Shown here piece after piece: positions 33,090-44,617 of a stretch of 54,900 bases of DNA. The position numbers and the translations under genes were made by a program. The notes beneath the pieces were generated by a model that saw nothing but the letters and a program-made list of their open reading frames with translations, ran no database searches and was not told the origin of the DNA. The DNA comes from Emmonsiellopsis sp. PD_33 (Eukaryota > Ascomycota > Eurotiomycetes > Onygenales > Ajellomycetaceae), in assembly GCA_032988165.1 (NCBI GenBank), contig JANTQF010000231.1, forward strand, positions 1-54,900, in the 5' to 3' direction. Positions within the stretch are counted from its first letter, which is position 1; the number at the start of each line of letters is the position of its first letter.

Positions 33090-35956
33090 CTTGGTAGCAA
33101 GGGCTCTTTTCTACCTGAGTAAGATCACACTTCTGTCCTTTCTGACACTAGCCATTACTAGATCATTCACTTACACTTTCTCAGCGTCCTAGTCGAATGC
33201 TCGTCGATTTCGAGACCTACGTACTTCCACTATGCCTGAACCGGATGAACCAGATACAAACAGCCTAGCGGGCGAGTCGTCCATCATTCGGATGTGGATA
33301 TAAGGATGTGGTGGATCTCCTTGCCTTCAGAATCAATCTACCCATCACTGCATCTTCTGTTCTTCCAATTTCCAGTCTGTTGCTTTTCCTTTCAATGCAT
33401 TTTTTCACTGGATGGGCGTGTTATGGGATAACCAAAACTAGGATGATCTAATCTTTTGTGTTTTTCTTTTCTTTCCCTTTCCTTATCTTTTACTTCAAGA
33501 TTAATCCCCCCCACCCCCCACCCCCCATTCCACTCATCCAGGTATGCAAGCCGTGGACAACTCTTTGGTCCTTCCTGTCCTTTCCGTCCCTTACAATTTG
33601 ATTTTTGTTTCCGCTAAGAGGAGATGGGTTGACAAAGGCCGCTTTCATCTTTTCAATAGGAACAAAATAATCTTTCGATGATTACTGGAACCTTTGAAGT
33701 AGCAGTACCTAGTCTGACTTGTTGTTTGACACATTAGATGAACTATCGTAACAACCCTATCCAACAAAGTCGTCAAGAGGTTTTAGATAAAAAAAATCCA
33801 GTCTTGGGCTTTTAATGGAATTGATTACTCCTCCCCTTCCCTATTTCATATTATAAATAAGATAAGCATTAGGATCTCCCCCAAACACTTCCACTACCTA
33901 TCCATCTACCTACCTATCCTAGTACCTATTAATTTATTTATCTCATCCAAGGCACCTTCCGAGCCCTCAAGGCTAAGATATATTTCCCACATATGTAACG
34001 TGTAAACAGATACCTAGTTAGGGTCACTTTATTTTTAAAGATGTAGACTTGGTCCTACCCAAAATCCATCTTTGAGGTCTAAATAAGCTTTCCACCCCCC
34101 ATGGTAGGCCCCATTCACCGGTGGAGCTATTTACCTAGCCCGACCTCCAAGTTTTCAGAGAGACTCAACAACAACAACCAACCAACCAACCAACCAACCA
34201 ACCCCTACCTATAAAACAGGAAGAAACACTAACCGACCAACCACCTTGAACATACAAGATCCAGCCAGTCGGTTTCTCATCCCCGACCCCTCCCATGTCA
34301 TGTCATGCCACCGACACCTTCTGGGCATCGGGTCCAGTCGATGCCGCTTGGCTGACTGAGTGTCTGCGGTCATCGAAGCAGCCAGCCCCGCCCGCCTGCC
34401 TGCCTGACCAGCCTGAACCCGGGTTTTCTCAACGGAACGGCCAACACTGGCAGGTTGGTTGCATGGCTTCAGAGAAAGAAAGAAATAGTTTAAATTAACG
34501 ACATGTCGTATTGTCCGGCATTCGATTGTGGGCGTGTGAGACCGGCTGCGATGCTCTGGTACTGTACATGGATTAGATGTCATTCTCAGGATAGGTTTCT
34601 ATTTCATGGAAGTTGATATTAGTGGGTGATTAAGGCCGGGCTACTCTTTGAATGGCTGAATAGCGACCTCTTCCTCGTCGACTGGAGGGTCCTTTCTTTC
34701 CTCTGGGGATTTCTGTTGACATGCTGGTGGGGAGCGCGCTGTGCTTCATGCTGCAGTGTCTCTCGTGGCCTGGTAGATCCAGGATTGCCATGGAGCGTCA
34801 GTTGTAACAAGTTGGCAACGTCGTTATCCTTGTGGGGGATGATGTATTTACTCATGACCCCTTTTCCTATTTTTCTCTTTGTCTTGTTGGATCCTCCAGG
34901 ATCCGTTGTCTGTCGGACGGTCGGTGGGCGGCTTAGGAGCCTTCCCTTTCGTGCCACAGCCAATCTCAGCACTAACTGCGCATCTGGAAACTGGGATGCA
35001 AGGCCGCCTTGTATGTGCCTTGCCCTCTATTTAACCTCCCTGGGCCCCCTTTCTTTTGAGCCATGTCTTATTTCTCTGCTGAGAGACCCTGAAGTTGCCA
35101 TATTTTTCTCAGACTGCTGTGGTTGTTGAGCAGTCATGGATTCTGAGGCTATCTTTCATCAGTCACCATGCCATGCCCATTCACACCTCTCAATACCCAC
35201 AGAGACGGCGAAATACCGCATCCCCATGTGGGTTGCAGTCTTTGACTGGCTGGAGAGCCACTGGAGCCGCCTCAAGTACACCTATCCCACCCCACTAAGA
35301 GGGCATTTTTTCACTTCAAGACCGCTTAAACCCAGTGTTGGTAATGATATCTGATAGATATGCTTGCTTGATGCCCCAGTGAGCCTCCCTTACTACCCTC
35401 TTTGATTGATCTGGCAGGCTTGCTAGGTTACAGCTCAATGCCATTGCCTATTAGGCCAGGACAGGAGAGAACAAAGAACAAGATGAGATGGGGAATAGCA
35501 TAGCCCCTAGCCCTTCCTTGTCAGGTAGTCCCTTTGCTTTTTTCTTCTGGTGCGTTTGCTTCATTATTGCCGTTGCTTGGGGTGCTGATGCATCCTAGAG
35601 CTGATGGAGTGAGAAGCAGAATTTACTGCGAAAGCAATCATAACAAGGCCTAGAGCCGTCCCTACGACATCAGGCATGTTGTTTGCTTCAAGTGTGTTAT
35701 GATCACCTTTTAATTCTTATTCTCTGATGGTTTTATCTTGAAATACTGTTTTCTAAAGAAGTTGACATGCTTCATTCGCCCCTCATGAGCTTCCATTAGT
35801 TTCTAGGCAAAGTTTATTGCAGTCCACATCAGCAAGTTCCAGGAATATCCAGGGGGGATTGAGTTGAGCTACATTCCTTAAACGCAGCGCAGACTTGCTT
35901 TCTGCTCGGAAGACCTCATTTCTGTCCCTTTCAATTGTATACAGCCTGTCGTTTTC
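33090..35956. other. Gene-poor interval with low-complexity tracts
   Basis: Nothing convincing was found. The interval has runs such as CCCCCCACCCCCC (33510-33527), an AACC tetramer run and a CpG-poor patch near 35340-35540. A 167-codon plus-strand frame (34626-35129) faces a 117-codon minus-strand frame (34619-34972); neither resembles a known protein. Confidence 0.45.
34175..34204. repeat. AACC tetramer microsatellite
   Basis: About seven copies of CCAA/AACC run without interruption after a short CAA repeat. Confidence 0.85.
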
Positions 35957-36342
35957 ATCCCAACAGCGGATATCGAACGTGAATATGACCATGGATATGA
36001 AATCCAGTTGGGTTGGTTGGCTGTGATGTATTTCCTCCAACACGTTCTCCTTTTTCGTTCAGCAAGGCAGAATCGGAAACCTTAAGCCAAGATGCCGACC
36101 AATTCCGGTTCGGTGTGAGCAATTTTGTTACAGAGTGGAAACCATAGCACTCACGGATTTGCCCAAAATCAATCTGGGCGCCCAGGGTCCCGAAGGGAAA
36201 TGCCGCCTGTCATATCCTCTGTAAAATCCCCAAGACGAAAAATGCGGAATGCGGCAGCCATATGTTCGAGCACCCATCGGCGTTTCTTATCAACATTGGT
36301 GAAACTCGTCTCTTTAAGAATGGCTCCACCTTGAGAGATCAT
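35957..36342 (-). pseudogene. Broken class II aldolase/adducin-domain gene
   Basis: From the ATG at 36342 the frame reads a typical start of fungal class II aldolase/adducin proteins: KKRRWVLEHMAAAFRIF, then FTEDMTGGISLRDPGRPD. It hits an in-frame TGA (36169-36171) exactly where FWANP follows. A GTGAGT donor-like site comes next, but the only nearby acceptor (TTAAG) would put the following exon out of frame. The next recognisable pieces, WLKVSDSALLNEKGERVGG and NPTGFHIHGHIH, match the family's LKASD...VDxxG and NPAGFxIHxxIH elements. After another stop nothing of the metal-binding C-terminal half is seen. A truncated, inactive copy of an enzyme or enzyme-like protein, about 0.7 kb from the FMN dehydrogenase start and divergent from it. 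Confidence 0.75.
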
Positions 36343-37034
36343 TCTGGATAATAGGGCCCTTCGGGTACTACCTGGCCAAGTTTTTCCTTTTCTTGTTCGC
36401 CAGCATAGCTAGAGATGGTGATCCTTCGAGTGGACGGGGCTCTTTCAAACAATATTGGTATGATAGAGAAAAGTCTACAACGAAACAAAATAAGAGACCA
36501 AGAAGTTATATCAAATCAACATTAAACCGAGGCTTGTTATATCTAGATATCAGGTATCTAAATACGTGGCGCGGTTTTCAACACAGCTCCCCAACTTCGC
36601 CGCCCTTCGTACCCTAATAATCGATGGTCATTTCTGCATAGAAAGCCGACAAATTTCCGGGCACTAAACAACGAGGTAATAATCATTTTAAAGCCGAATT
36701 GCATGTTTCAATTCTGTATCTAGTGCAGACAACTTCCCTGCCGCAGTGAGTTGCGCGATCAGAAATCTGGGGATGGACAAAAAAAGGGGCTCGGCCCCTA
36801 GTTAACTAAATCCTTCTTGGCATGGCGTCGGCTTCCAACCACCAGCCATTTATCAACAGTGGATAAGCATTTCTTGCTTGTCGGCTTTAAATGCCCATAC
36901 GGCCATGCTAAAAACGATTTAGACTAGTTTTAACGAGTGCCAGCGAGCTCATGTCAAAGGGTGGGCTACAAAACATCAAAAACCCGCCCCAAGCACTTTC
37001 ATACTCACACTGTGCCAGACGCCTGCAAGTTACC
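36343..37034. other. Upstream region of the FMN dehydrogenase gene
   Basis: A 690-bp AT-rich interval between the aldolase relic and the dehydrogenase ATG. No gene was recognised. Confidence 0.5.
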
Positions 37035-38725
37035 ATGGCAAACAGGCCTGCAAAAATTGACGAAAATGTCCTGACCATCAGCGACCTTGAAGCCGAAGCA
37101 GCGAAGGTTCTACCGCGGTCCACAAACGGTAGAATTCCATCTCTCCAAGTACCCTATGCCTTCGGCTAATATTGAAGCAAAGAATACTACAACCATGGCG
37201 CGGGCGATATGATAACGTAGGGGGGCCTCTGTCGCTTCGTCGCCAAATAATTGAATGTATGATAACGAATAGTTACCAGATTGAAGGATAACGAAAAAGC
37301 CTACGATCGATACAAGTTTCGGCCCAGGGTTCTGAAGAATGTACAGCATGTAGACCCTTCCACTACGATCTTTGGAGTTAAGGTATGTTCAGTTCACTAC
37401 TCTATCTACCGAGACGGGCGGGCGAGGATTCTGCCCTTTATATTTTTAGTGTAGCCTGCCCTTCATACAGTTGACTGCTAGCTAACGTCGTAGACTTCCT
37501 TTCCATTCGGTTTTGCACCATGCGCCGCGCACAAACTGGCCCATCCAGATGGCGAATGCGGTGTATCTCGGGCATCGGCAAAACATAATGTGCCATTGTG
37601 TCTCTCGACATACGCAACCACCTTGCTCGAGGATGTTATCAAAGTTGGCGGATCAAACCCGTATATTATGCAAATATCTCTCTTGAGGGATCCCTCCGTT
37701 GCATTGGGGATCATTAAACGGGCCGAAGGTATATTTCGAGCACCGCACCCTTTCTCGATAGAGGATATTGCTGAAGCAGCAGGCTCTCGTGCTTTATAGC
37801 CGCGGGTTACAAGGCCATGTTTGTCACAGTGGACTTGCCTGTCCTCGGGAACCGATTGAACGAGTATCGAAACGACTTTTCCTTCCCGGCCGACCTTGGG
37901 TTTCCCAATATTGTCCAGGACGAAAGCGTAGAGCCTGCTTCCAACGACAGGATTGCCTATGGTTCGTTGATATAACTAGAAAGCGCTACATAGTTTGTCA
38001 CGATGTCTAACATCTGGCTGTATAGACCGGACGATCGAATGGACGACTGTCATTCCCTGGTTGCGCCAGAACACTAAAATGGAGATTTGGTTAAAGGGCG
38101 GTATGTTTCAAAGCTATCACATTTAATCTTGTGACTGAAACTGACTCGAACAATCTCCAATAGTTTACACGGCAGAAGATGTTCAGCTTGCCATCGATCA
38201 CAAGGTCGACGGAGTGGTTATTTCTAACCATGGCGGTCGTCAGCTCGACGGCGTGCCCTCAACACTAGATGTTCTACGAGAGTGCGCGCCAGTAGCAGCA
38301 AACAAAATCCCCCTAGCTATTGATGGCGGAATTCGTCGTGGATCAGATATCTTCAAGGCCATCGCGTTGGGTGCGTCGTTTTGTTTTGCGGGCCGTGTAG
38401 CGATCTGGGGGCTTGCGGTATGTGCATAATTCCAATTCAGTGATGAAGGACTTTATTTGTTCTCTCCAGTTACTAATTATACTTGTATTTATGTAGTACA
38501 AGGGCGAGGCTGGCGTCGACCTAGCCCTGAAGATTTTGTACAATGAATTCTACAACACGATGGCGTTAGCAGGGTAAGTCGTTTGATCATCCTTCTTGCT
38601 ACGGCCTTGCTTGATTGTTGAATCTGACTTATGTTGTCTGGGTTGTTAGATGCAGGACTGTGGCAGAAATCAATAAGAGCCACATCACCTACCTGACCGA
38701 AACTGGGTTGTTGGCTAAGCTCTAG
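37035..38725 (+). CDS. FMN-dependent 2-hydroxyacid dehydrogenase/oxidase
   Basis: Nine short exons (37035-37128, 37183-37216, 37280-37382, 37494-37728, 37800-37961, 38026-38100, 38164-38417, 38497-38573, 38650-38725) sum to 1110 nt and give a 369-residue TIM-barrel protein of the glycolate oxidase/lactate dehydrogenase family. Landmarks in order: YYNHGAGDMITLKDNEKAYD, RPRVLKNV, FPFGFAPCAAHKLAHPDGE, PLCLSTYATTLLEDV, YKAMFVTVDLPVLGNR, and the active-site loop VISNHGGRQLDG with catalytic His257 and Arg260, then PLAIDGGIRRGSDIFKAIALGA. It oxidises an (S)-2-hydroxyacid to the 2-oxoacid with FMN. There is no cytochrome b5 domain, so unlike yeast Cyb2 it is not a cytochrome-linked mitochondrial enzyme. 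The first junction has two possible acceptors, and the exon 5 donor is the unusual GTTCGT. The late GRP motif reads GRVAIWGLA. No peroxisomal SKL-type tail (ends AKL after LL: LLAKL), which could act as a type-1 peroxisomal signal. Confidence 0.9.
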
Positions 38726-39315
38726 ACGGCCCCTGAACAGCATACTGTGCTATCACGGACGACCAGAGAATTCAAATGTCGATAAGTGTGAAAAAAGGCC
38801 GTGAGCCTAGGAAGTGGTAATGCCTTTTATTTTAACATTCATAGACATTGGATAAATACTAGAAGATATTACCATCAAAAAGGTCGCAGCCATTGCAGCT
38901 TTTGTGGAATATCCTCCACAACTCCAATCTCCGACTTGAGCATTGGAAGCAGCTTGGTTTCTTTTCGTTGCGTTTCAGCCCTGCAGGTGTGGTACTTGAA
39001 TCGTACGGGATTCGTCGACGATATCAGATTGGACAGCAACGCAGAGGAGGGGTTTAAGGAGGAATAGATCTCCGTTATTCAAAAAATAACAATGCACCAT
39101 TGCTATATGATATACTCGATATTGGATTATCAATCGCGCCTGCATACTAGAACTCGTCAGCGGAATCTGGCTTCGTTTTGGGCGCCTATAAAATATTCTG
39201 GTATATTGCCTATATAGTAAATCATCTTGTCTTCAAAGTGCTGTCTTCTGGGTTCAATGTCCTTGTGCGGGATAGGTGACGGTCCTTGCATTCTTGTTCC
39301 TTGTTGCTGGAATGA
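38726..39315. other. Short intergenic interval
   Basis: A 590-bp stretch between tandem plus-strand genes. One frame near 38860-38930 could be read as coding-like, but it has stops and no recognisable match. Confidence 0.45.
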
Positions 39316-40397
39316 ATGTTGAAAACGAGTTTTCACGTGATCCCCTCTCGCCGGCCCGTCCCGGACCTTGTATTTCTTGGCACGATCTTGTCCCCAACTC
39401 TCTCTTCATATAAACTTTTGTTAGCTACCACCATCAGGGGTCAGCCCAATGCCCAAACATCCTATGTTGCGTTAACCAATGAGCGATATAAACCCCTCGT
39501 CAACTTTGCCATGTATGGCCTTTATCAACTTTCCTTGCACATTTGGGCCTTGTTAAACCGTCCGCTCGTGGTTCAATTACTATTTACCCCCTTCGCCTGG
39601 CTGTGGTCACGTCCAAATCACGCCAGCAACAATATTGAAGAGGTTAGTAGTCGATAATGGCCTTAAAGAAAAAGCTTTCCTGACATAAACAGGAGGAACC
39701 TTCACCACAGAACAAGATTTCACATGGTATTTTTGCGACAGTTCACAAGCTCAGTGACTACCGAGTCAGAAAGATACCCGCAACCAGTGACACCTACGAC
39801 CAAACGGCAATTCGCACAGAGAGTCGAATCTACAGCCATCTTGGGAAGCGCCCAAGGATTCTTCAGGCTATAGCCTGTGGAGACGACTATGTGGATCTTG
39901 TTTATATGAAAAATGGTAACCTAGAGGACTATCTCAGGAGCCATGCTGTGAGCTTGGAGGTTCTTAGGAGATTTGCCCGCCAAGCTGTGGAGGCAGTAAA
40001 TTTCATGCATGAAAAGGATGTTGTTCATTCAGACCTGGCAGCCCGCCAGTTCCTCGTTGATGACTTCTTGGACATTCAACTAAGTGATTTTGGAGGGTCA
40101 TCGATACAAGGATCGCAGGCACTTGGGCTGGAAGGTGCAACGCATTTCCTACCGCGGGACGAGACGCTTCCTAATACTATACAAAGTGATATTTTCGCTC
40201 TCGGTTCAACAATCTACGAAATCTTTTGTGCAATGCGGCCATATGAGGGGAAAGAAGATGATGAAATTCTGGATCTTTTTAAGAGGAGTGTTTTCCCCGA
40301 CCTGAGTGCTATCAAAGAGCCATGGGCCTCCATTATTGCGAAGTGCTGGAAGTGCCAGTATACGTCGACCAACGATATTCTTCTTGACCTCTCCTGA
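39316..40397 (+). CDS. Small protein-kinase-like protein with altered HRD loop
   Basis: Two exons (39316-39642, 39693-40397) give 343 residues. The N-terminal 109 residues are unusual, with a long hydrophobic stretch at about 62-97 (LYQLSLHIWALLNRPLVV and onward) that could be a membrane anchor. The kinase fold follows: glycine loop HGIFATVHKL, VRKIP with the candidate ATP-binding Lys, TESRIYSHL as helix C, and a catalytic loop VVHSDLAARQFLVDD in place of HRDLAARN, then LSDFGGSS. The catalytic Asp (about 223) and DFG Asp (about 241) are kept; the HRD Arg is Ser and the Mg-binding Asn is Gln. Fungal genomes carry many such short kinases with this loop style. Activity and substrate unknown. The start is the least certain part. 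Confidence 0.8.
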
Positions 40398-41820
40398 TGA
40401 ACCCTGCCATGTGAATTCCCTGCTTCGCCGTTTCCATCCATATCCCCCGAAGAGACCCCTCCTCGATGTAACATCTTCTTCAGACCGAATTCCCCGCCCG
40501 GGCGGAGGCTGTCGTTTCCTCGGGACCTATTCAGCCAAAATCTCTTTAGGTACATTAGGAATCTCTTACCCGGTGTCCCGGACATTCACCTCCAATCCGG
40601 CCAGACGCAGCATGCCTTATTTCGCAGTCAGGACATGCATTCCTTCCCCCTATCGTCGATTTCTCGGGGCAGTCGGGTCCGGGGGCTCATTTGCACTCGG
40701 TTGCAATCCGGATTAACACAGCCCATTGTGTAGATATATGTGGTCTGATAGTCGATGCACATTATAACTGACAGGGGAAAACTTGTCAAACAAGCCAATC
40801 TGGCAAAAGACAGGGAAAGAATAAGTATAAAAACTCCAGAGGATGGCTACACTGGTATTATATAGCCTTGCCATGTCATGAGGTTTCCTCGTCTGGGGGT
40901 AGTTCTCGGTAGGTACTCGGGCCAATCGTGTTATCTGTAACTCCCAGACGCCTAAGGAGTGACTTAGAAGAAAGGATAACCATTCTGTTATGTGGTAGGA
41001 GATTGCTTGCAGCGGGTGCGTCGCCAAGCCGTGGATTTTACCATGCTGGCTATCATCAAAGCCTGTTTGAGCTGGAAGAACACTCTGGCAAGTGAGGATC
41101 TCTCCCGAGCCTGCATCCTGGGTGGGATCAATTGCACTTGAGTCCAGATTGGGAATCAGCTCCATTCGGCCCCTGTCTTTTCAAGCCAGTCCAACGTCAC
41201 GAATAGTTTTCGCCGTGCTGACGGGACGGCGCGGAATTCCACGAGGGTGAAGATGCAGTAGCTCTCGCTCTTCGCCAAAACGCTCAACAGGAGTAGCAAG
41301 GGTGTTAACCAGAAATCCGTAAGCTTTCTAATCGGAATACTATCGTAGCCTAGGAAGGGAAATCTGGCAGCTGGGATGGTGCTGGCTGCTGAGGAAATTT
41401 TCATTCGGAGAAAGGGGGTAGTCGGGAGATGCAAGGGAGCATTGCTTGAGTTTGTCATGGCTTTGAGCCTTGACGCTTTCCTTCGATATTGGCCCAAACT
41501 TCTCAAAACCCGTCTTCTTTTAAGAAGAAAAAGTCCATCACTGAATATCCGGAGCCTTTGATCGTGTGATTCCGGCAACCCCCTTCTGAGAACTCAGGAT
41601 CAATTTCCCAATAGCATCGTCCGTAGCATCCTCGTAATTGAAACAAGTCTGACGCAATAGCTGTGATAATAGCAGAGTAAAATACTGTTGGTTCTAATGG
41701 ATGCCTGGTAAAGAGCACACGTTGAATAAATAGCAGCAATCCTGTCTCTGTTGTGTTGATCTCGGGTTCTGACCGTTCTCATCATCGGGGAGCTATATAT
41801 AATAGGGACAACCCACAATT

Positions 41821-42480
41821 AATGTCCATGATGCTTTTCTTTTGCAGTTTGTCCTAGCAAGACTGTTGTTTCCAATATTTAGCTCACTTTGCACATAGCC
41901 AATAATGTCCTGGCAGTGCCCTTATTGGCCTTCAGGAACTAAAATCAGCCCTCTATAGATAGCAAAATGTGAGTAGTGTCTCCCAAGTTGGTAAGCAAAC
42001 ATAAAATTATACCCTGGCATTGAATATAAGCTCACTGAGATGGTTCAAAAATGACACCATGTTGTGGACAAATAGTTTGTTGCATTCATACAAAACATTG
42101 ATGACATGCATCACAGGTTGCTGTCCAAGGATGGGAACTGGTTCTTTAAATCCTTCCTTTACCCAGTTGACTGTACCCCACGTATAGAAAGAACCAGGGA
42201 AAAAACCCCCTTCACAAAATAAACACTCAAAGACAGACTGACATTTTAGGGCACCCTCGCAGGGGTCAGAGTAAGATAGCTATTAGCATGTTTTGCCATG
42301 GGTGTTTCCAATAGTCAAGAGTCTGGCATTGATTTGATCAAAGTGCAACAATTGTGCTAGTACCTCCTGTTGCTCACTGCACAGTTGTAGGTTGTGCCTG
42401 GGCATGGGAAGAGATGCAGCAACTTTTTTTTCAACATCGCCAGGGGAGGACTGTGAAGTGACACATGTCAGTGTGTTTTC
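41821..42480. other. Sharply CpG-depleted island
   Basis: By eye count the 360 bp from 41821 to 42180 contain no CpG at all, and the 660 bp to 42480 contain only three, while the 60-base lines on both sides hold several each. The island encloses a NACHT relic. The pattern fits loss of CpG by methylation-linked or RIP-like C-to-T change in a former repeat or duplicated gene; the mechanism is inference. Confidence 0.6.
42280..42390 (-). pseudogene. Relic of a fungal NACHT (NLR-like) protein
   Basis: The minus strand reads CSEQQEVLAQLLHFDQ, then INARLLTIGNTHGKTC. This matches the linker that precedes the NACHT P-loop in many fungal NLR-like proteins (pattern S-E-Q, L-x-x-L-x-FDQIxARxxTIxxxHxKTC-x-WLL). 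Immediately after KTC come two stops, TAA TAG, followed by CTA; the family has a polar residue, Trp and Leu there, so single C-to-T and G-to-A changes (CAA to TAA, TGG to TAG) would explain both. No P-loop or effector domain remains. A short decayed fragment, not a gene. Confidence 0.55.
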
Positions 42481-44617
42481 ACCCACTGTGCTAGGTTATT
42501 TCGATATCTAGGGAATCCCTTCAACAACCTGCATAACCCGACATTAGCTACGATGAGGTTGAAGTCGAAGCAAAGGTGAGACCGCGGCCTCTTAACTAAT
42601 TCTCGGGTTGACGTGTTTTCATCGGCCCTTTTTTATACTCCCCGAAAATGAGAGTCGAAAGGCCCAGAGTGGCATCAAACAATTAACAAGGGCATACATA
42701 GCATCTAGCATATGTGGCATGGAACGGAGAAAGCTCTCATCCCTGTCAGTAGGCTAATAAATGAATTTGCCGGTTCGCAAAAAAGCGAGGACGAATAATA
42801 ATTCAAGGGGAAATACTCCGTAGTTAGGGATCCTTGTCAACGTTTTAGCGAAAGAAAGGAAAGCCGCGAAAACGGGGACAGAGGAGATAGGAGTTGCAGG
42901 AAGAAGGTGAAAAGATTGAAATTGATGGATGTTGAAGATCCCAGTCCTTCACCAACGCTAGTTAGTGAGCTGCATATTTCACCGTTGCAGATAGAGTTAA
43001 TTAAAACGGACGGACTCGAAACGGCGCTGCAGTTTTGGATACTCTGCTGATGTGTGGATGTGTTCTCTTTGTGCAAAACAACCTACCAGATAGTTGCTGT
43101 AGATGGTCTGGCCATATATATAGAGTGGGAGCCAATTTCTTCGGATGGGGCTTTGGGGGTGTTTCCACGGTTGTTCCACGGTTGTTCTCAACCAGTGCCA
43201 GCCTCCAGGGATGAAATACTACCCTCGAGGGTTGTTTCAAGGAACACGATACGGGGAGTTTATCATCTCTCGTGGGGGATCCGATAGGCTTGATTGGTGG
43301 CCGGCGTGGGTGTTGATATCGCGCATGATTCAACTGTTGGAATTGCTTTGAGAATGAGAGCGATGGCACAGTTGCACATCAACCTGCCATTTGCTCGTGT
43401 TATTTGTAGCTTTCAAACTGTGGTGGGGAGATGGTAACGTTAAAAGTTAGTAAACGTCATACAGCCAATTCCCGTATTGTTTTTTTCTTTTTTTGCCCTG
43501 TGTGATCCGCAATGCAAAAAAAATGCTGATCGGCGGTGATTCTCTTTCTTGATTTTGAAAAATATGGTTTCTTATTTGTATTTAATTATTTCGAGGCAAA
43601 CAATGAATGGAACTCCGAGATGAAAGAAAAGAAACAGAACCAGTTAACTAGTCAGCTGGTTATCCCTGCCCTTATTACGGAACGATGAGAGAACGACGCG
43701 ACGGGATATTTATTGATATTTATTTGTCACATCGCAGCAAGCAGACAAGACTTCGTTCGCAGTTCCGCTCCACACGCAGCGGAGGCCAGACTGCCAGGCC
43801 TATCTCCGGTATTTAACTAATTGGCCCCATCCAGCCGTTGCAACACACGGTCCATACACTATGGATGCGGATGTAATAACTTGCTGAAGAGCCAGGCTGG
43901 ACTCGGGGGTGGGAAGGGCGCAGGGTGAGCCATGGATATGTTAATTATGACTGTCCCTCAGAGCATCTCTGGACGCATCTAAACTTACCTTATTTACCTT
44001 AACTTACAAGCTACCATCACCGTGGCCCTCGATCCATCCTCCCGGCGCGGGCTCTCTTTTTTTCCCGGTTTGTCTTTGCGTCTGCCGCGCCTTTCTCCGT
44101 CTTCTCTTCTTCTCTCTCCTTATCCTGCTTGACTTCTCATTTTTGTGCACCGTGATTGTCCTTGTGTCGATCCGCTGCCTCCCCTTTTATTCACTTGGTG
44201 GCAACCTTACCGCCGTTGGGGTTGAACCTTTTTTGCCCCAGCCCGCGTTTGCCCCGATCCGCCTTCATTTCCCCGCGAAAACGCCTTTCCTCTGCGGGCT
44301 ATACGATAATGGCTTTGCGATAGCATCCATCTTACGCTCCCGATATCCTCGAGAACGTTGCGGTCTTTGCCCTGGAGCAACTCGAACAGCCCTCCCGCTC
44401 CTCCAAGTTCCGCCCAAACCGCCCCGCCCCCGCCACATCTCCGCTTGCCCTAACGACTTTTCCGAAGGGCTTTAAAACACGGATATATTGGCCTGATAGT
44501 GGAGTGTCTTGCTTGGGGGGATACAACTATCTGCACGGCATACCCCCCTGCAGGAGTTACCGCGTTGTGGAACCGTCCACCGGTTATCTAGATCTACCAC
44601 CTCCGCTGCATTCCACC

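Larger units (their letters stand above)
40398..44617. other. 4.2-kb gene-free interval
   Basis: Only the NACHT relic at 42280-42390 is recognisable. Overlapping minus-strand frames at 40713-41165 and 41156-41578 lack family resemblance. The last 600 bp (44000-44617) are C/T-rich and look like the promoter and leader of the next kinase gene. Confidence 0.5.

Noticed and set aside
34619..35129. Opposed frames of 167 (plus) and 117 (minus) codons
   Set aside because: They overlap each other and neither has a recognisable motif; the plus one is Cys/Trp/Leu-rich as expected from random reading.
40713..41578. Two overlapping minus-strand frames (150 and 140 codons)
   Set aside because: Different frames, no family match, and no splice pattern that joins them convincingly.
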